Shown here one piece after another: positions 1-8,201 of a stretch of 10,480 nt of DNA. How positions within the stretch are numbered: the stretch's first letter is position 1; every line of letters begins with the position of its first letter. Under the pieces are notes generated by a model. The model was not told where the DNA came from, searched no databases, and was given only the letters and a program-made list of their open reading frames with translations. The DNA comes from JBBSOW01 sp038259365 (GTDB lineage Bacteria > Actinomycetota > Actinomycetes > Propionibacteriales > Propionibacteriaceae). Made by a program: the position numbers and the translations under genes. The DNA lies in the NCBI GenBank assembly GCA_038259365.1, contig JBBSOW010000109.1:1-10480 (forward strand), given 5' to 3'.

Positions 1-1
1 C

Positions 2-1297
2 GATTCGCTGATCGTCGTGCTGTACGGACACGAGGTCGGCCGACTCGATCGAGAGCCGAACGGGGAAATCAGCTTCACCTACCGCCCTGGGTACTTGGAG
101 CGGGCGCGGCCTCAGCTGTCGATGCGCCTGCCGTTGCAGTCGAAGTCGTACCCTCTCGCCCGAGTGCTGCCTTTCCTCGACGGATTGTTGCCCGAGAACC
201 GTGAGGCCCGACGAGAGAAGGCTCGCGCCAAAGTCGTCTCCGACGACCCCATGTCCCTGCTCTCCGTCATGGGCTGGGACTGTCCCGGCGCTGTACAGAT
301 CACGCCCGCGGATCAAGTCACCGAGATGCTGGGGCGTCCTGGTGGCCTGGAGCCGGTGAGCGATCGGGAGATCGGCGACAGGATCACACGACTTCGTGAC
401 CACAGCGGTCTATGGACGCTTCCCGATGAGCACTGGTCGCTGGCCGGTCAGCAGGAGAAGTTCGCCCTTGCCCAGATCACCGGCGCCGGCGGCACACCGT
501 ATTGGGCCGAGGCAAAGGGTTCCGCACCGACGACACACATTGTGAAACCCGGGGTTGGACGGCTGCCCCACCAGGCGCTCGTCGAGCACGCAACGATGCG
601 GGCCGCCGCAGCAATGGGCGTCAACGTGGCCAAGACCGAATACGTCGACTTCGACGGGCAGCCGGCGATTGTGGTCGAGCGGTTCGACCGGGTCCAGCTG
701 GCCAGCGGCACAGTGCAGCGGATCCACCAGGAAGATCTGTGCCAGGCTACCGGACGAATGCCGGAGTTTAGGTACGAACAAGACGGCGGCCCGACCACTC
801 GTGACATGGCCCGGATCCTCCGTGCACACTCGGATAACCCTGCGCCCGAGCTACGGCACCTGGCTGAGCACGTGTTGATCAACTACGCGACCGCGGCGCC
901 TGACGGTCACGCTAAGAACGTCTCGATCCGAATCCTGCCGAGCACCGACGTGCGGATGGCCCCGCTCTACGACCTGGCCAGCGGTCTGCCCTACGGCAAG
1001 GCAACGGTGGATCGGCGGCTCGCGCTCGCCATCGGAGGAGAGCGGAAAGTCGATCGCATTCACGCCGCGCAGTTCTCGCGCGCGGCACGCGAGCTGGGCG
1101 TAAGCGAAGACTGGCTGCGCGACCGCGCCCAGACGATGCTGACTCAATTCCCGGACGCGTTCCGGGACGCAATCGAACAGGTCGGCACGATGGAGGCCAC
1201 AGACGTGTGGACCCATAGCTCGACGAACATTGCCGAGCACACCGCCGCCTGCCTACGCCAGCTCAGAGCCGGCACGAAGGATGGCGGGCCGGGTTAG
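2..1297 (+). CDS. HipA-family type II toxin (serine/threonine kinase fold), 5' end cut by window edge
   Basis: HipA toxins are kinases; E. coli HipA phosphorylates glutamyl-tRNA synthetase and is neutralised by HipB. The frame is open from base 2. The first internal start is a GTG at 17, but the codons before it (DSLIV) continue the usual HipA N-terminal strand, so the true start is probably a few codons outside the window. Numbering from the GTG at 17: an N-terminal HipA domain covers about 1-100 and the kinase-like C-terminal domain about 140-380. Visible motifs are SLAGQQEK (141-148, matching the autophosphorylated P-loop region of E. coli HipA), THIVKP (Lys177, ATP contact), ERFDR (221-225), the catalytic loop DGHAKN (Asp296, Asn301) and YDLAS with Asp319 (metal-binding Asp). 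All key residues are present, so the protein looks intact. A HipB-like antitoxin, if there is one, must lie to the left. The gene converges on the hut operon with no functional link visible. The target is unknown. Confidence 0.9.
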   Translation, partial: DSLIVVLYGHEVGRLDREPNGEISFTYRPGYLERARPQLSMRLPLQSKSYPLARVLPFLDGLLPENREARREKARAKVVSDDPMSLLSVMGWDCPGAVQITPADQVTEMLGRPGGLEPVSDREIGDRITRLRDHSGLWTLPDEHWSLAGQQEKFALAQITGAGGTPYWAEAKGSAPTTHIVKPGVGRLPHQALVEHATMRAAAAMGVNVAKTEYVDFDGQPAIVVERFDRVQLASGTVQRIHQEDLCQATGRMPEFRYEQDGGPTTRDMARILRAHSDNPAPELRHLAEHVLINYATAAPDGHAKNVSIRILPSTDVRMAPLYDLASGLPYGKATVDRRLALAIGGERKVDRIHAAQFSRAARELGVSEDWLRDRAQTMLTQFPDAFRDAIEQVGTMEATDVWTHSSTNIAEHTAACLRQLRAGTKDGGPG

Positions 1298-1310
1298 GTT
1301 TGGGTTAGGT
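1291..1310. repeat. Two 9-bp direct repeats GGGTTAGGT at the hipA stop
   Basis: GGGTTAGGT occurs at 1291-1299 and again at 1302-1310, separated by two T's. The first copy contains the hipA stop codon. The motif resembles telomere-type repeats, but with only two copies it is more likely a local duplication. No function is evident. Confidence 0.4.
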
Positions 1311-1338
1311 CAGTTCGTTGCCGGGCTCGTTGTCCGGT

Positions 1339-2535
1339 TTAGACCTCGAGCGTGCTGGCGATGGGCACCCCGGGCCGGTAGGCCAGGTGCAGGTAGGAGG
1401 GCGCGTCCAGCACGGCCAGATCCGCGCGCGAGCCGACCCGCAGCACGCCGACGTCGTCTCGGCGCAGCGCCTTCGCCGCGGTGCGGGTGGCGGCCCGCAC
1501 GGCCTGGGCGGGGGTCATCCCCATCTCGCGCACCGCCAACGCGATGACGAACGGCATGGAGTTGGAGTAGCACGTGCCGGGGTTGCAGTCGGTGGCGAGC
1601 CCCACCTCCACCCCCGCCGCCAACAGCGCGCCACCGTCGGGGAACGGGGAGTTGGTACAGAACTCGACGCCGGGCAGCAGCGTGGCCACCGTCGCCTCGC
1701 GGGCGCTGGCGAGGGCGTCGATGTCGGCGGCGCTGAGGTAGGTGCAGTGATCCACGCTGGCCGCGCCGATCTCCACGGCGAGCTGCACCCCGGGGCCGGG
1801 GGCCAGCTGGTTGCCGTGCACGCGGGCCAGCAGCCCGGCCTCGATCCCGGCCGCGAGAATGCGGCGGGATTCCTGCTCGTCGAAGGCGTGCGGGCTGGCC
1901 GGCTCGCAGAACACGTCGACCCACCGCGCGTGCGGCGTGACCGCCTCCAGCATCGGCCCGGTCACCAGGTCGATGTAGGCCTCCCGGTCGGCGTCCACGG
2001 TGCCCGGCGGGACCACGTGCCCGCCCAGGAAGGTCACCTCGTCGCTCACCTCGGCCGCCAGCCGCAGCATCCGGATCTCGTCGACGAGGGTGAGCCCGTA
2101 GCCGCTCTTGATCTCGATCGTCGTCGTGCCCTGCGCCCGCATCTCGGCGACGCGCGCCGCCAGCAGTGCCCGCAGCGTGTCGTCGCTGGCCGCCCGGGAG
2201 GCGCCTACCGTCGTGGCGATGCCGCCGCCATCGTAGGCCTGTCCGGTCATCCGGGCCGCGAATTCCGCCGAGCGATCCCCCGCGAACACGAGGTGGGTGT
2301 GGCTGTCGACGAACCCGGGCAGCACCGCTTTACCGCCGAGATCGATCGCCCGGTCGGCCGCCGGCGCGTCGGCGGCTCGCCCCAGCCATCGCACCCTCGC
2401 GTGGTCGCCCTCCGGGTCGCGCCCGACGATGACGGCCGCGTCCCCAACGATGCCCAGGCCGTCGCCGTGCTCGGCACCCTCCAGCGTGTCGTCGCAGGTC
2501 ACGAGCTCGGCGATGCCGGTAACGAGGGTGCTCAT
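1339..2535 (-). CDS. hutI: Imidazolonepropionase
   Basis: HutI is a cytoplasmic, metal-dependent amidohydrolase that hydrolyses 4-imidazolone-5-propanoate to N-formimino-L-glutamate, the third step of histidine degradation. The 398 residues match the family's usual length. Visible features are the metal-binding HTH of DSHTHLVFAG (His79, His81), the substrate-pocket segments YDGGGIATTV (101-110) and IKSGYGL (142-148), further metal/active-site candidates His240 (VHGNQL) and His263 (VDHCTYL), and Asp316 in ATDCNPG. The C-terminal GSRADLAVLDAP closes the amidohydrolase beta-sandwich. The ATG at 2535 is supported by GGAG seven bases upstream (2543-2546). It is the last gene of the operon, 28 nt after hutF. 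No convincing terminator hairpin is visible after its TAA. Confidence 0.96.
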   Translation of the reverse strand: MSTLVTGIAELVTCDDTLEGAEHGDGLGIVGDAAVIVGRDPEGDHARVRWLGRAADAPAADRAIDLGGKAVLPGFVDSHTHLVFAGDRSAEFAARMTGQAYDGGGIATTVGASRAASDDTLRALLAARVAEMRAQGTTTIEIKSGYGLTLVDEIRMLRLAAEVSDEVTFLGGHVVPPGTVDADREAYIDLVTGPMLEAVTPHARWVDVFCEPASPHAFDEQESRRILAAGIEAGLLARVHGNQLAPGPGVQLAVEIGAASVDHCTYLSAADIDALASAREATVATLLPGVEFCTNSPFPDGGALLAAGVEVGLATDCNPGTCYSNSMPFVIALAVREMGMTPAQAVRAATRTAAKALRRDDVGVLRVGSRADLAVLDAPSYLHLAYRPGVPIASTLEV

Positions 2536-2563
2536 CGGTGGTCTCCAGTCCTTGGTTTCGGAT

Positions 2564-3913
2564 CTAGCAGTTCGGATCCAGCAGGGTCGAAAGCGCGTCG
2601 CGCAGCAGGGCGGCGACGTCGCCGAGGCGGTGGCGTCCTCCGGTGACCACGCTCGTTCCGCCCGCGACGACCGCGTCGACGTCGGCCGCGGTGGCGCTCA
2701 TCAGGAGCTGGGCGGGGTCGCTGCCGACGGTCCGCACGCTGTCGTCGCGCACGGCGACCAGATCGGCGCGCTGACCGACGGCGATGGTGCCCGCATCGGG
2801 CCAGCCGATCGCCCCGTGCCGCGTCGCCGCACCGAGAAGGTCGGTCAGGGCGAACCTACCGCGCTGCCCGCTGTGCAACCGCTCGTGCATCTCCAACCCG
2901 CGAGCCTCCTCGAACATGTCGATCATGGCGTGCTGGTCGGTGCCGAGCGCGAGCCGCGCCCCGGCGTCCGCGAGCGCCCTGGCCGGGCCGATGCCGTCGG
3001 CGAGGTCCCGCTCGGTCACGGGGCAGAACGCGGCGGTCGCGCCGGCCCCGCCGAGCAGGCGGATGTCGTCGGCGCTGAGATGGGTGGCGTGCACCGCGGT
3101 GAGGGACGGGCCGAGGAGACCGTGGCGCTGCACCAGGGCGGTCGGCGAGACGCCGTAGAAGGCCCGGCACTCGTCGTTCTCGGCGGGTTGTTCGGACAGA
3201 TGAATGTGCAGCGGCGCCTCGCCGCGGCGCTTCGCCACGTCCGCGATCAGCGCCAAATCTTCCGCGGGCACGGCGCGCACGGAGTGGGCGGCCACCCCGA
3301 CGCGCAGGTGAGGCGGCCCGCCGTTCGTGTGGTCTCGCAGGGCCCCGACCCTGTCCGCCCAGGCCTCCGCCGTGGCGTCGCCGAACCGGCGCTGCCGCTC
3401 GTTGAGGGCGAGGTGCCCGCCGGCGCTCAGCCCGCCGGCCAGATAGCAGGTGTCCAGCAATGTCAGGCGGATCCCGGCGTCGTCGGCGGCCTGCGTGAGC
3501 GCGTGCGCCATCTCGTTCGGGTCGTCGTAGGGCCGACCGCCGGGCTGGTGGTGCAGGTAGTGAAACTCTCCGACGCCGGTGATCCCGGACAGGGCCATCT
3601 CGGCGTACGTGGCCCGGGCCAGCGCCAGATAGGTGTCGGGATCGAGCCGCTTCGCCAGGGCGTACATCGCGTCCCGCCAGGTCCAGAACGTGCCGCCGCC
3701 GGAATGGGTCCGGCCGCGCAGGCCCCGATGGAAGGCGTGGCTGTGGGTATTCGCGAAACCGGGATAGACCACCCCCGGCAGGCGCTCGGCGTCGCCGGCC
3801 GCCTGCATGGGCACGTCCGCCTGGACCGACACGATGTGCGCACCCTGGGCCTCGATCAGCACGTCGCGGGCCACTCCGTCGGGCAGGTGCGCGTGTCGGG
3901 CGTGCCACCTCAT
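2564..3913 (-). CDS. hutF: Formimidoylglutamate deiminase
   Basis: HutF converts N-formimino-L-glutamate to N-formyl-L-glutamate and ammonia, the branch used instead of one-step HutG cleavage to formamide. The 449-residue product has the amidohydrolase fold: PGFANTHSHAFHRGLRG with metal ligands His57 and His59, the family-typical FWTWRDAMY (76-84), GVGEFHYLHH (114-122), LHIHLSEQ (His236/His238), VHATHL (His275/His278) and the catalytic Asp326 in LGTDQH. The protein ends with a short Leu-rich helix. The ATG overlaps the TGA of the upstream M20 gene as ATGA (3910-3913), with only a weak GAGG four bases upstream, so translation is probably coupled. HutI supplies its substrate. Guanine deaminase or another amidohydrolase is less likely given the THSHAFHRGLRGR signature and the operon. 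Confidence 0.95.
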   Translation of the reverse strand: MRWHARHAHLPDGVARDVLIEAQGAHIVSVQADVPMQAAGDAERLPGVVYPGFANTHSHAFHRGLRGRTHSGGGTFWTWRDAMYALAKRLDPDTYLALARATYAEMALSGITGVGEFHYLHHQPGGRPYDDPNEMAHALTQAADDAGIRLTLLDTCYLAGGLSAGGHLALNERQRRFGDATAEAWADRVGALRDHTNGGPPHLRVGVAAHSVRAVPAEDLALIADVAKRRGEAPLHIHLSEQPAENDECRAFYGVSPTALVQRHGLLGPSLTAVHATHLSADDIRLLGGAGATAAFCPVTERDLADGIGPARALADAGARLALGTDQHAMIDMFEEARGLEMHERLHSGQRGRFALTDLLGAATRHGAIGWPDAGTIAVGQRADLVAVRDDSVRTVGSDPAQLLMSATAADVDAVVAGGTSVVTGGRHRLGDVAALLRDALSTLLDPNC

Positions 3914-5163
3914 GGCGCCTCGCTGCCGTCATTGGGCGCGGCGTCGGTGAGCTCGGCGACGCAGGCGGCCAGGGCGGCCACCCCGGCGTGGCAGTCCTCG
4001 GGTTCGGCGAACTCGGCGGGGCTGTGCGAGACGCCGGTGGGGTTGCGCACGAACAGCATTGCCGCCGGGACGCCGGCGCTGGCCAGGATGCCCGCGTCGT
4101 GTCCGGCCCCGGTGCCCAACACCGGGACGCTCACCGTCTCGGTATGGCCGATGACCTCGCCCAGCCGCCGGGTGAGGCCGGCATCGAAGGGGGTGGCAGG
4201 GGTCCACGACTCCTGGCCGATCCGGCCCCCGAGGCCCTCGACGGTGCGGGTCAGCCCGGCGACGACGGCGCCGACGGCGTCCGCTTGTGAGCCCCGGGCA
4301 TCGAGCCAGGCGGTGACGTGGGAGGCGATCGCGTTGACGCCGCCCGGCTCGATGCGCGCCTTCCCCACGGTCGCCACACACCCGTGCCGGACGGCGAGGT
4401 CGCGGGCGCGCAGCGCCACCTGCGCCAACGAGACGACGGCGTCGGCTCGGTCCGCCATGGCGGTGGTGCCCGCGTGGTTGGCCTCGCCGGGCAGGTCGAT
4501 CCGCCAGCGGCCGTGCGGCCAGATGTCGCTCGCCAGGCCAACGGCACGATCCAGATCGACCAGGCCGCGGCCCTGTTCGACGTGCAGTTCGACGAAACTC
4601 CCGACCCGCCGCAACGCCTCGGGATCGGCCCCGAACAGCTGGGGGTCCCGCCCGGCGGCCTCGAGCGCCTGGGCCATGCTCAGCCCGTCGGCATCGATCA
4701 GACCGAGCGCGCGCTCGGCGGTCATGGCCCCGGTCAGCACGCGAGAGCCGGCGCAGGCGACCCCGAAGCGCGCTCCCTCCTCGTCGACGAAGTTCACCAC
4801 CGCCAGCGCTCGCTCAGGTCGCCTGCCCGCGGCGCGCAGGGCGTCGACGGCGGCGAGGGCGGACACCACGCCCAGCGGGCCGTCGTATGCCCCGCCGTCC
4901 GGGACCGAATCCAGGTGCGAACCCACGGCGACGCCGGCGCGGCCGACGGAGGCCGCCGCGTCCGGGTCGCCCCACCACGCCCACTGGTTGCCGACCCGAT
5001 CCTCGCTCAGGTCCAACCCGCGCTTGGCGCACTCGCCCGCGAACCATTCCCGCAGGGTGTGATCCTCCCGCGTCCAGGCGTACCGCCGATAGCCACCGAA
5101 GCGTGCCTTGCCGATTGACTCGAGGTCGCTCCACATGGCGTCGAAGCTCGCGTGCGCCGTCAT
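3910..5163 (-). CDS. M20-family amidohydrolase (allantoate amidohydrolase / N-carbamoyl-amino-acid hydrolase type), candidate N-formylglutamate hydrolase
   Basis: This is a dinuclear-metal M20 peptidase-family hydrolase of the allantoate amidohydrolase/hydantoinase-carbamoylase type. In the 417-residue product the metal and catalytic residues are in place: GSHLDSVPDGGAYDGPLGV (His83, Asp94), NFVDEEGARF (Glu128 base, Glu129 ligand), ELHVEQG (His194) and GVSHSP (His380). The dimerisation-domain residues NHAGTTAM (His230) and PGGVNAIA (Asn277) are also present. The ATG at 5163 overlaps the stop of the YjiH-like gene (ATGA, 5160-5163). The frame stays open far upstream, but that part is an Arg-rich shadow of the membrane-protein gene. 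There is no Shine-Dalgarno, so translation is probably coupled. Annotation transfer would say allantoate amidohydrolase, but no purine or allantoin gene is present. Its place before hutF and the absence of a HutG suggest it hydrolyses N-formyl-L-glutamate to glutamate and formate. Family assignment is firm; the substrate is inferred. Confidence 0.92.
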   Translation of the reverse strand: MTAHASFDAMWSDLESIGKARFGGYRRYAWTREDHTLREWFAGECAKRGLDLSEDRVGNQWAWWGDPDAAASVGRAGVAVGSHLDSVPDGGAYDGPLGVVSALAAVDALRAAGRRPERALAVVNFVDEEGARFGVACAGSRVLTGAMTAERALGLIDADGLSMAQALEAAGRDPQLFGADPEALRRVGSFVELHVEQGRGLVDLDRAVGLASDIWPHGRWRIDLPGEANHAGTTAMADRADAVVSLAQVALRARDLAVRHGCVATVGKARIEPGGVNAIASHVTAWLDARGSQADAVGAVVAGLTRTVEGLGGRIGQESWTPATPFDAGLTRRLGEVIGHTETVSVPVLGTGAGHDAGILASAGVPAAMLFVRNPTGVSHSPAEFAEPEDCHAGVAALAACVAELTDAAPNDGSEAP

Positions 5164-6485
5164 CCGAAGAACACCAACCCCACCGGGATGGCCAAGATCA
5201 GCGAGAGGAGAACCCGTTCCACCCAGATGATCAACAACCTGGGGATCGACAACGGGATCTCGGTGGCGGCCAGGCTCGGCACCAGGGCCGAGAAGAAGAT
5301 GATCTGGGAGACCGAGACGACCCCGATGACGTACTTGACGGGCATGGCCGCCTCGGCCACCAGGACGGCCGGCAGGAACATCTCCGAGATCCCGAGCGCG
5401 GCGGCCTTGGCGGCGAGGAGCGGTTCGGGCAGTTGCAGCACCCAGGTCACCGGGTAGAACAGGTAGCCGAGCCAGTCGAAGACGGGCGTGTATTCGGCGA
5501 GCACCAGACCGAGCAGGCCGATCGACAGGATCGCGGGCAGGATGGCCATCGCCATGACGAAGCCGTCGCGCAGGTTGTTCGCCACGTTGCGTCCCACCCC
5601 GGGGGCTTCGGCCACGGCCTGTCGCGCCGCCCCCCACGCGGCCGAGAGGCGGCCACCCTGCGGTGGCTCTTCGGGGTCGGGTTCGACACCCGGGGCGTAG
5701 TCGGAGCTGGTCCGGCCCAGCGGTGGTAGGCGCACCACGATGGCCGTCACGGCGAAGGTGATCAACAGCGTGCTCCAGAAATAGAGGCTCCAGTGCTCCA
5801 TCAGCCCAAGGGTCTTCGCGACGACGATCATGAACGTCGCGGACACGGTGGAGAATCCGGTGCCGATGATCAAGGCTTCCCGCCGGGAGTATTTCCCTTG
5901 CAGGTAGACCCGGTTGGTGATCAGCAGGGCCAGCGAATAGCTGCCGACGAACGAGGCGACCGCGTCCACCGCGGACCGCCCGGGGGTGCGAAACAGCGGT
6001 CTCATCACCGGCTGCATGAACACCCCGATGAACTCCATCAACCCGTAACCCACGAGCAACGCCAAGAACACCGCTCCGATGGGGACGAGCAGGCCCACGG
6101 CGATGACCAGCTTGTCGAACAGGAACGGGCCCATGCCGGGTTCGAACAGCCACGCGGGCCCGACCTCGAAGACCATCATGACCGCGACGACGAGCCCGAC
6201 GATCTTCGCCACGGAGAACACCAGTTGGGTGGGCGATCGCCTCCACGAGCCGACCACGAAGGGGTACGCGGCCCCGCCGGCGACCAGGGCCAGGGCGTAC
6301 CAGGGCAAAACCCCGGGCACGGTGGCGCGGACCCAGGTCACCATGTGATCTAGCGGGATGGTGCGGGTGCCGCCGAGGCTGATCGGCACGAAGAACATTG
6401 CGGCGCCGATGGTGCTGTAGACGAAAAACTGCCACATGGCCGCGGGCGCGGCCCGCTGCACCCGGTCCTGGGTGGAGGTGGACAT
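5160..6485 (-). CDS. YjiH-like integral membrane protein with nucleoside-recognition (Gate) domains, putative transporter
   Basis: This is a 441-residue polytopic membrane protein of the YjiH/nucleoside-recognition (Gate) type. Hydrophobic segments lie at about 17-37, 60-80, 89-108, 123-150, 172-190, 206-225, 233-252, 308-330, 367-404 and 415-438, with a charged, Pro-rich loop at about 255-300. The two halves carry related patterns typical of duplicated Gate repeats: SFVGSYSLALLITNRVYLQGKYSRREA in the first (split around 178-204) and AALGISEMFLPAVL in the second. The ATG at 6485 has GAGGAG eight bases upstream (6494-6499) inside the end of hutU; a longer open frame upstream is an Arg-rich shadow of hutU. 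The gene sits 5 nt after hutU and overlaps the M20 gene. YjiH proteins lack a firmly known substrate. The setting suggests transport of histidine, urocanate or a downstream intermediate, which is inference. Confidence 0.88.
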   Translation of the reverse strand: MSTSTQDRVQRAAPAAMWQFFVYSTIGAAMFFVPISLGGTRTIPLDHMVTWVRATVPGVLPWYALALVAGGAAYPFVVGSWRRSPTQLVFSVAKIVGLVVAVMMVFEVGPAWLFEPGMGPFLFDKLVIAVGLLVPIGAVFLALLVGYGLMEFIGVFMQPVMRPLFRTPGRSAVDAVASFVGSYSLALLITNRVYLQGKYSRREALIIGTGFSTVSATFMIVVAKTLGLMEHWSLYFWSTLLITFAVTAIVVRLPPLGRTSSDYAPGVEPDPEEPPQGGRLSAAWGAARQAVAEAPGVGRNVANNLRDGFVMAMAILPAILSIGLLGLVLAEYTPVFDWLGYLFYPVTWVLQLPEPLLAAKAAALGISEMFLPAVLVAEAAMPVKYVIGVVSVSQIIFFSALVPSLAATEIPLSIPRLLIIWVERVLLSLILAIPVGLVFFG

Positions 6486-6490
6486 CGCGA

Positions 6491-8167
6491 TCACTCCTCT
6501 CGCATCGGGATGCGGACGCCGCGCTCGGCCGCGACCTCGTCGGCGCGATCGTACCCGGCGTCGACGTGCCGGATCACCCCCATCGCCGGGTCGTTGGTCA
6601 GCACCCGTTCCAGCTTCTGCCGGGCCAGGTCGGTGCCGTCGGCCACGCACACCTGCCCGGCGTGCAAGGAGCGGCCGATACCGACGCCGCCGCCGTGGTG
6701 GATCGAGACCCAGGACGCGCCGGAGGCCACGTTGACCATGGCGTTCAGCAGCGGCCAGTCGGCGATCGCGTCGCTACCGTCGGCCATCGATTCGGTCTCC
6801 CGGTAGGGGCTGGCCACCGAGCCGCAGTCCAGATGATCGCGCCCGATGACCACGGGCGCCTCGAGCTCGCCCGAGGCCACCATGTCGTTGAACCGCACCC
6901 CCGCCTTGTCGCGCTCGCCCTGCCCGAGCCAGCAGATCCGCGCCGGCAGGCCCTCGAACGAGACCCGGTCCTGGGCGCCACGGATCCACTTCTGCAGATG
7001 ATCGTTGTCGGGGAACAACTCGAGCACCGCCCGGTCGGTCGCCGCGATGTCCTTGGGGTTGCCCGAGAGCGCCGCCCACCGAAACGGGCCCTTGCCCTCG
7101 CAGAACAGCGGCCGGATGTAGGCCGGCACAAACCCGGGGAAGGCGAACGCGCGGTCGAAGCCGCCCTGGCGGGCCTCGTCGCGGATGCTGTTGCCGTAAT
7201 CGAAGACCTCGGCGCCCGCGTCCATGAACCCCACCATGGCCTCGACGTGCCTGGCCATCGACTCCTGCGCCCGGTCGGTGAACTCCTCGGGCTTCAACGC
7301 CCCGTACTCGGCCATCTGGTCCAGCTCGAGACCGGCCGGCAGGTACGACAGCGGATCGTGGGCCGAGGTCTGGTCGGTCACGATGTCGATCTCGACGCCG
7401 CGGGCCAGGAGTTCTGGAAACACCTCCGCGGCGTTGCCGACGACCCCGATGGAGACCGCTTCGGAGTGCGCCTTGGCCGAGAGCGCCCGCTCGACGGCGG
7501 CGTCCAGGGAGTCGGCGATCTCGTCGAGGTAGCGCGAGGCGACCCGGCGACGCAGGCGCGACTCGTCGACGTCGACGATCAGGCAGACCCCGCCGTTGAG
7601 GGTGACGGCCAGCGGCTGGGCGCCGCCCATGCCGCCGCACCCGGCGGTCAGCGTCAGCGTTCCGGCCAGCGACGGCTCGCCCTTGGTGCCCGCCCTGGCG
7701 GCCCGTTGCGCGGCGACGGCCGCGAACGTCTCGTAGGTGCCCTGCAGGATGCCCTGGGTGCCGATGTAGATCCACGACCCGGCGGTCATCTGGCCGTACA
7801 TGGTGAGCCCGAGCGCCTCCAGGCGGCGGAACTCCGGCCACGTCGCCCAGTCCCCGACCAGGTTGGAGTTGGCGATCAGCACCCGCGGTGCCCACTCGTG
7901 GGTCTGGAGGACGCCGACGGGTCGGCCCGACTGGACCAGCATCGTCTCGTCCTCGCCCAGGCCCTTGAGGGTGCGGACCATGGCGTCGAAGGAGCGCCAG
8001 TCGCGGGCGGCGCGGCCGGTGCCGCCGTAGACCACCAGGTCATCGGGGCGCTCGGCCACCTGCGGATCGAGGTTGTTCATCAGCATCCGCATCGGGGCTT
8101 CGGTCGCCCAGGACCGGGCGGACAACGTGGTGCCTCGAGGGGCGCGGACTGCGCGGGCTCCATCCAT
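6491..8167 (-). CDS. hutU: Urocanate hydratase (urocanase)
   Basis: HutU adds water to urocanate to give 4-imidazolone-5-propanoate, using tightly bound NAD+ as an electrophile. The 558 residues are normal for the family. Recognisable blocks in order are VYGGTGRAARDW (46-57), QSGRPVGVLQTH (79-90), GTQGILQGTYETF (136-148), the Rossmann-type LTAGCGGMGGAQPLA (173-187), DQTSAHDPLSYLPAG (265-279), DYGNSIRDEA (323-332), RPLFCEGKGPFRW (352-364), ARICWLGQGERDK (409-421; Cys412 corresponds to the active-site Cys of urocanases), GRDHLDCGSVASPYRETE (442-459) and SIHHGGGVGIG (488-498). The ATG at 8167 is fixed by AAGGAG seven bases upstream. The gene lies 34 nt after hutH and 5 nt before the membrane-protein gene, the normal second position in the operon. 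Confidence 0.97.
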   Translation of the reverse strand: MDGARAVRAPRGTTLSARSWATEAPMRMLMNNLDPQVAERPDDLVVYGGTGRAARDWRSFDAMVRTLKGLGEDETMLVQSGRPVGVLQTHEWAPRVLIANSNLVGDWATWPEFRRLEALGLTMYGQMTAGSWIYIGTQGILQGTYETFAAVAAQRAARAGTKGEPSLAGTLTLTAGCGGMGGAQPLAVTLNGGVCLIVDVDESRLRRRVASRYLDEIADSLDAAVERALSAKAHSEAVSIGVVGNAAEVFPELLARGVEIDIVTDQTSAHDPLSYLPAGLELDQMAEYGALKPEEFTDRAQESMARHVEAMVGFMDAGAEVFDYGNSIRDEARQGGFDRAFAFPGFVPAYIRPLFCEGKGPFRWAALSGNPKDIAATDRAVLELFPDNDHLQKWIRGAQDRVSFEGLPARICWLGQGERDKAGVRFNDMVASGELEAPVVIGRDHLDCGSVASPYRETESMADGSDAIADWPLLNAMVNVASGASWVSIHHGGGVGIGRSLHAGQVCVADGTDLARQKLERVLTNDPAMGVIRHVDAGYDRADEVAAERGVRIPMREE

Positions 8168-8174
8168 TTCTGTG

Positions 8175-8180
8175 CTCCTT
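8175..8180 (-). promoter_or_regulatory. Strong ribosome binding site of hutU
   Basis: The minus strand reads AAGGAG here, seven bases before the hutU ATG. It is the best Shine-Dalgarno match in the operon and lies in the 34-nt hutH-hutU gap, so hutU can initiate independently of hutH translation. Confidence 0.8.
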
Positions 8181-8201
8181 AGTGTTTTCAGGCCATGGGT
8201 T

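Noticed and set aside
1318..2646. A 442-codon plus-strand open frame opposite hutI
   Set aside because: It is a shadow of hutI rich in Gly, Arg, Val and His with no recognisable motif.
2297..5062. A 921-codon plus-strand open frame opposite hutI, hutF and the M20 gene
   Set aside because: It is antisense to three clearly recognisable genes, and its product is a low-complexity mix of Arg, Ala, Pro, Gly and Ser with no domain. Long antisense frames are expected in very high-GC DNA.
5164..6435. A long N-terminal extension of the M20 gene, making a fusion of about 840 residues
   Set aside because: The extension is an out-of-frame reading of the YjiH-like gene, rich in Arg and Gly. The M20 domain begins naturally at the ATG at 5163.
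6398..8182. A 594-codon plus-strand open frame opposite hutU
   Set aside because: It is antisense to urocanase, with biased composition and no family resemblance.
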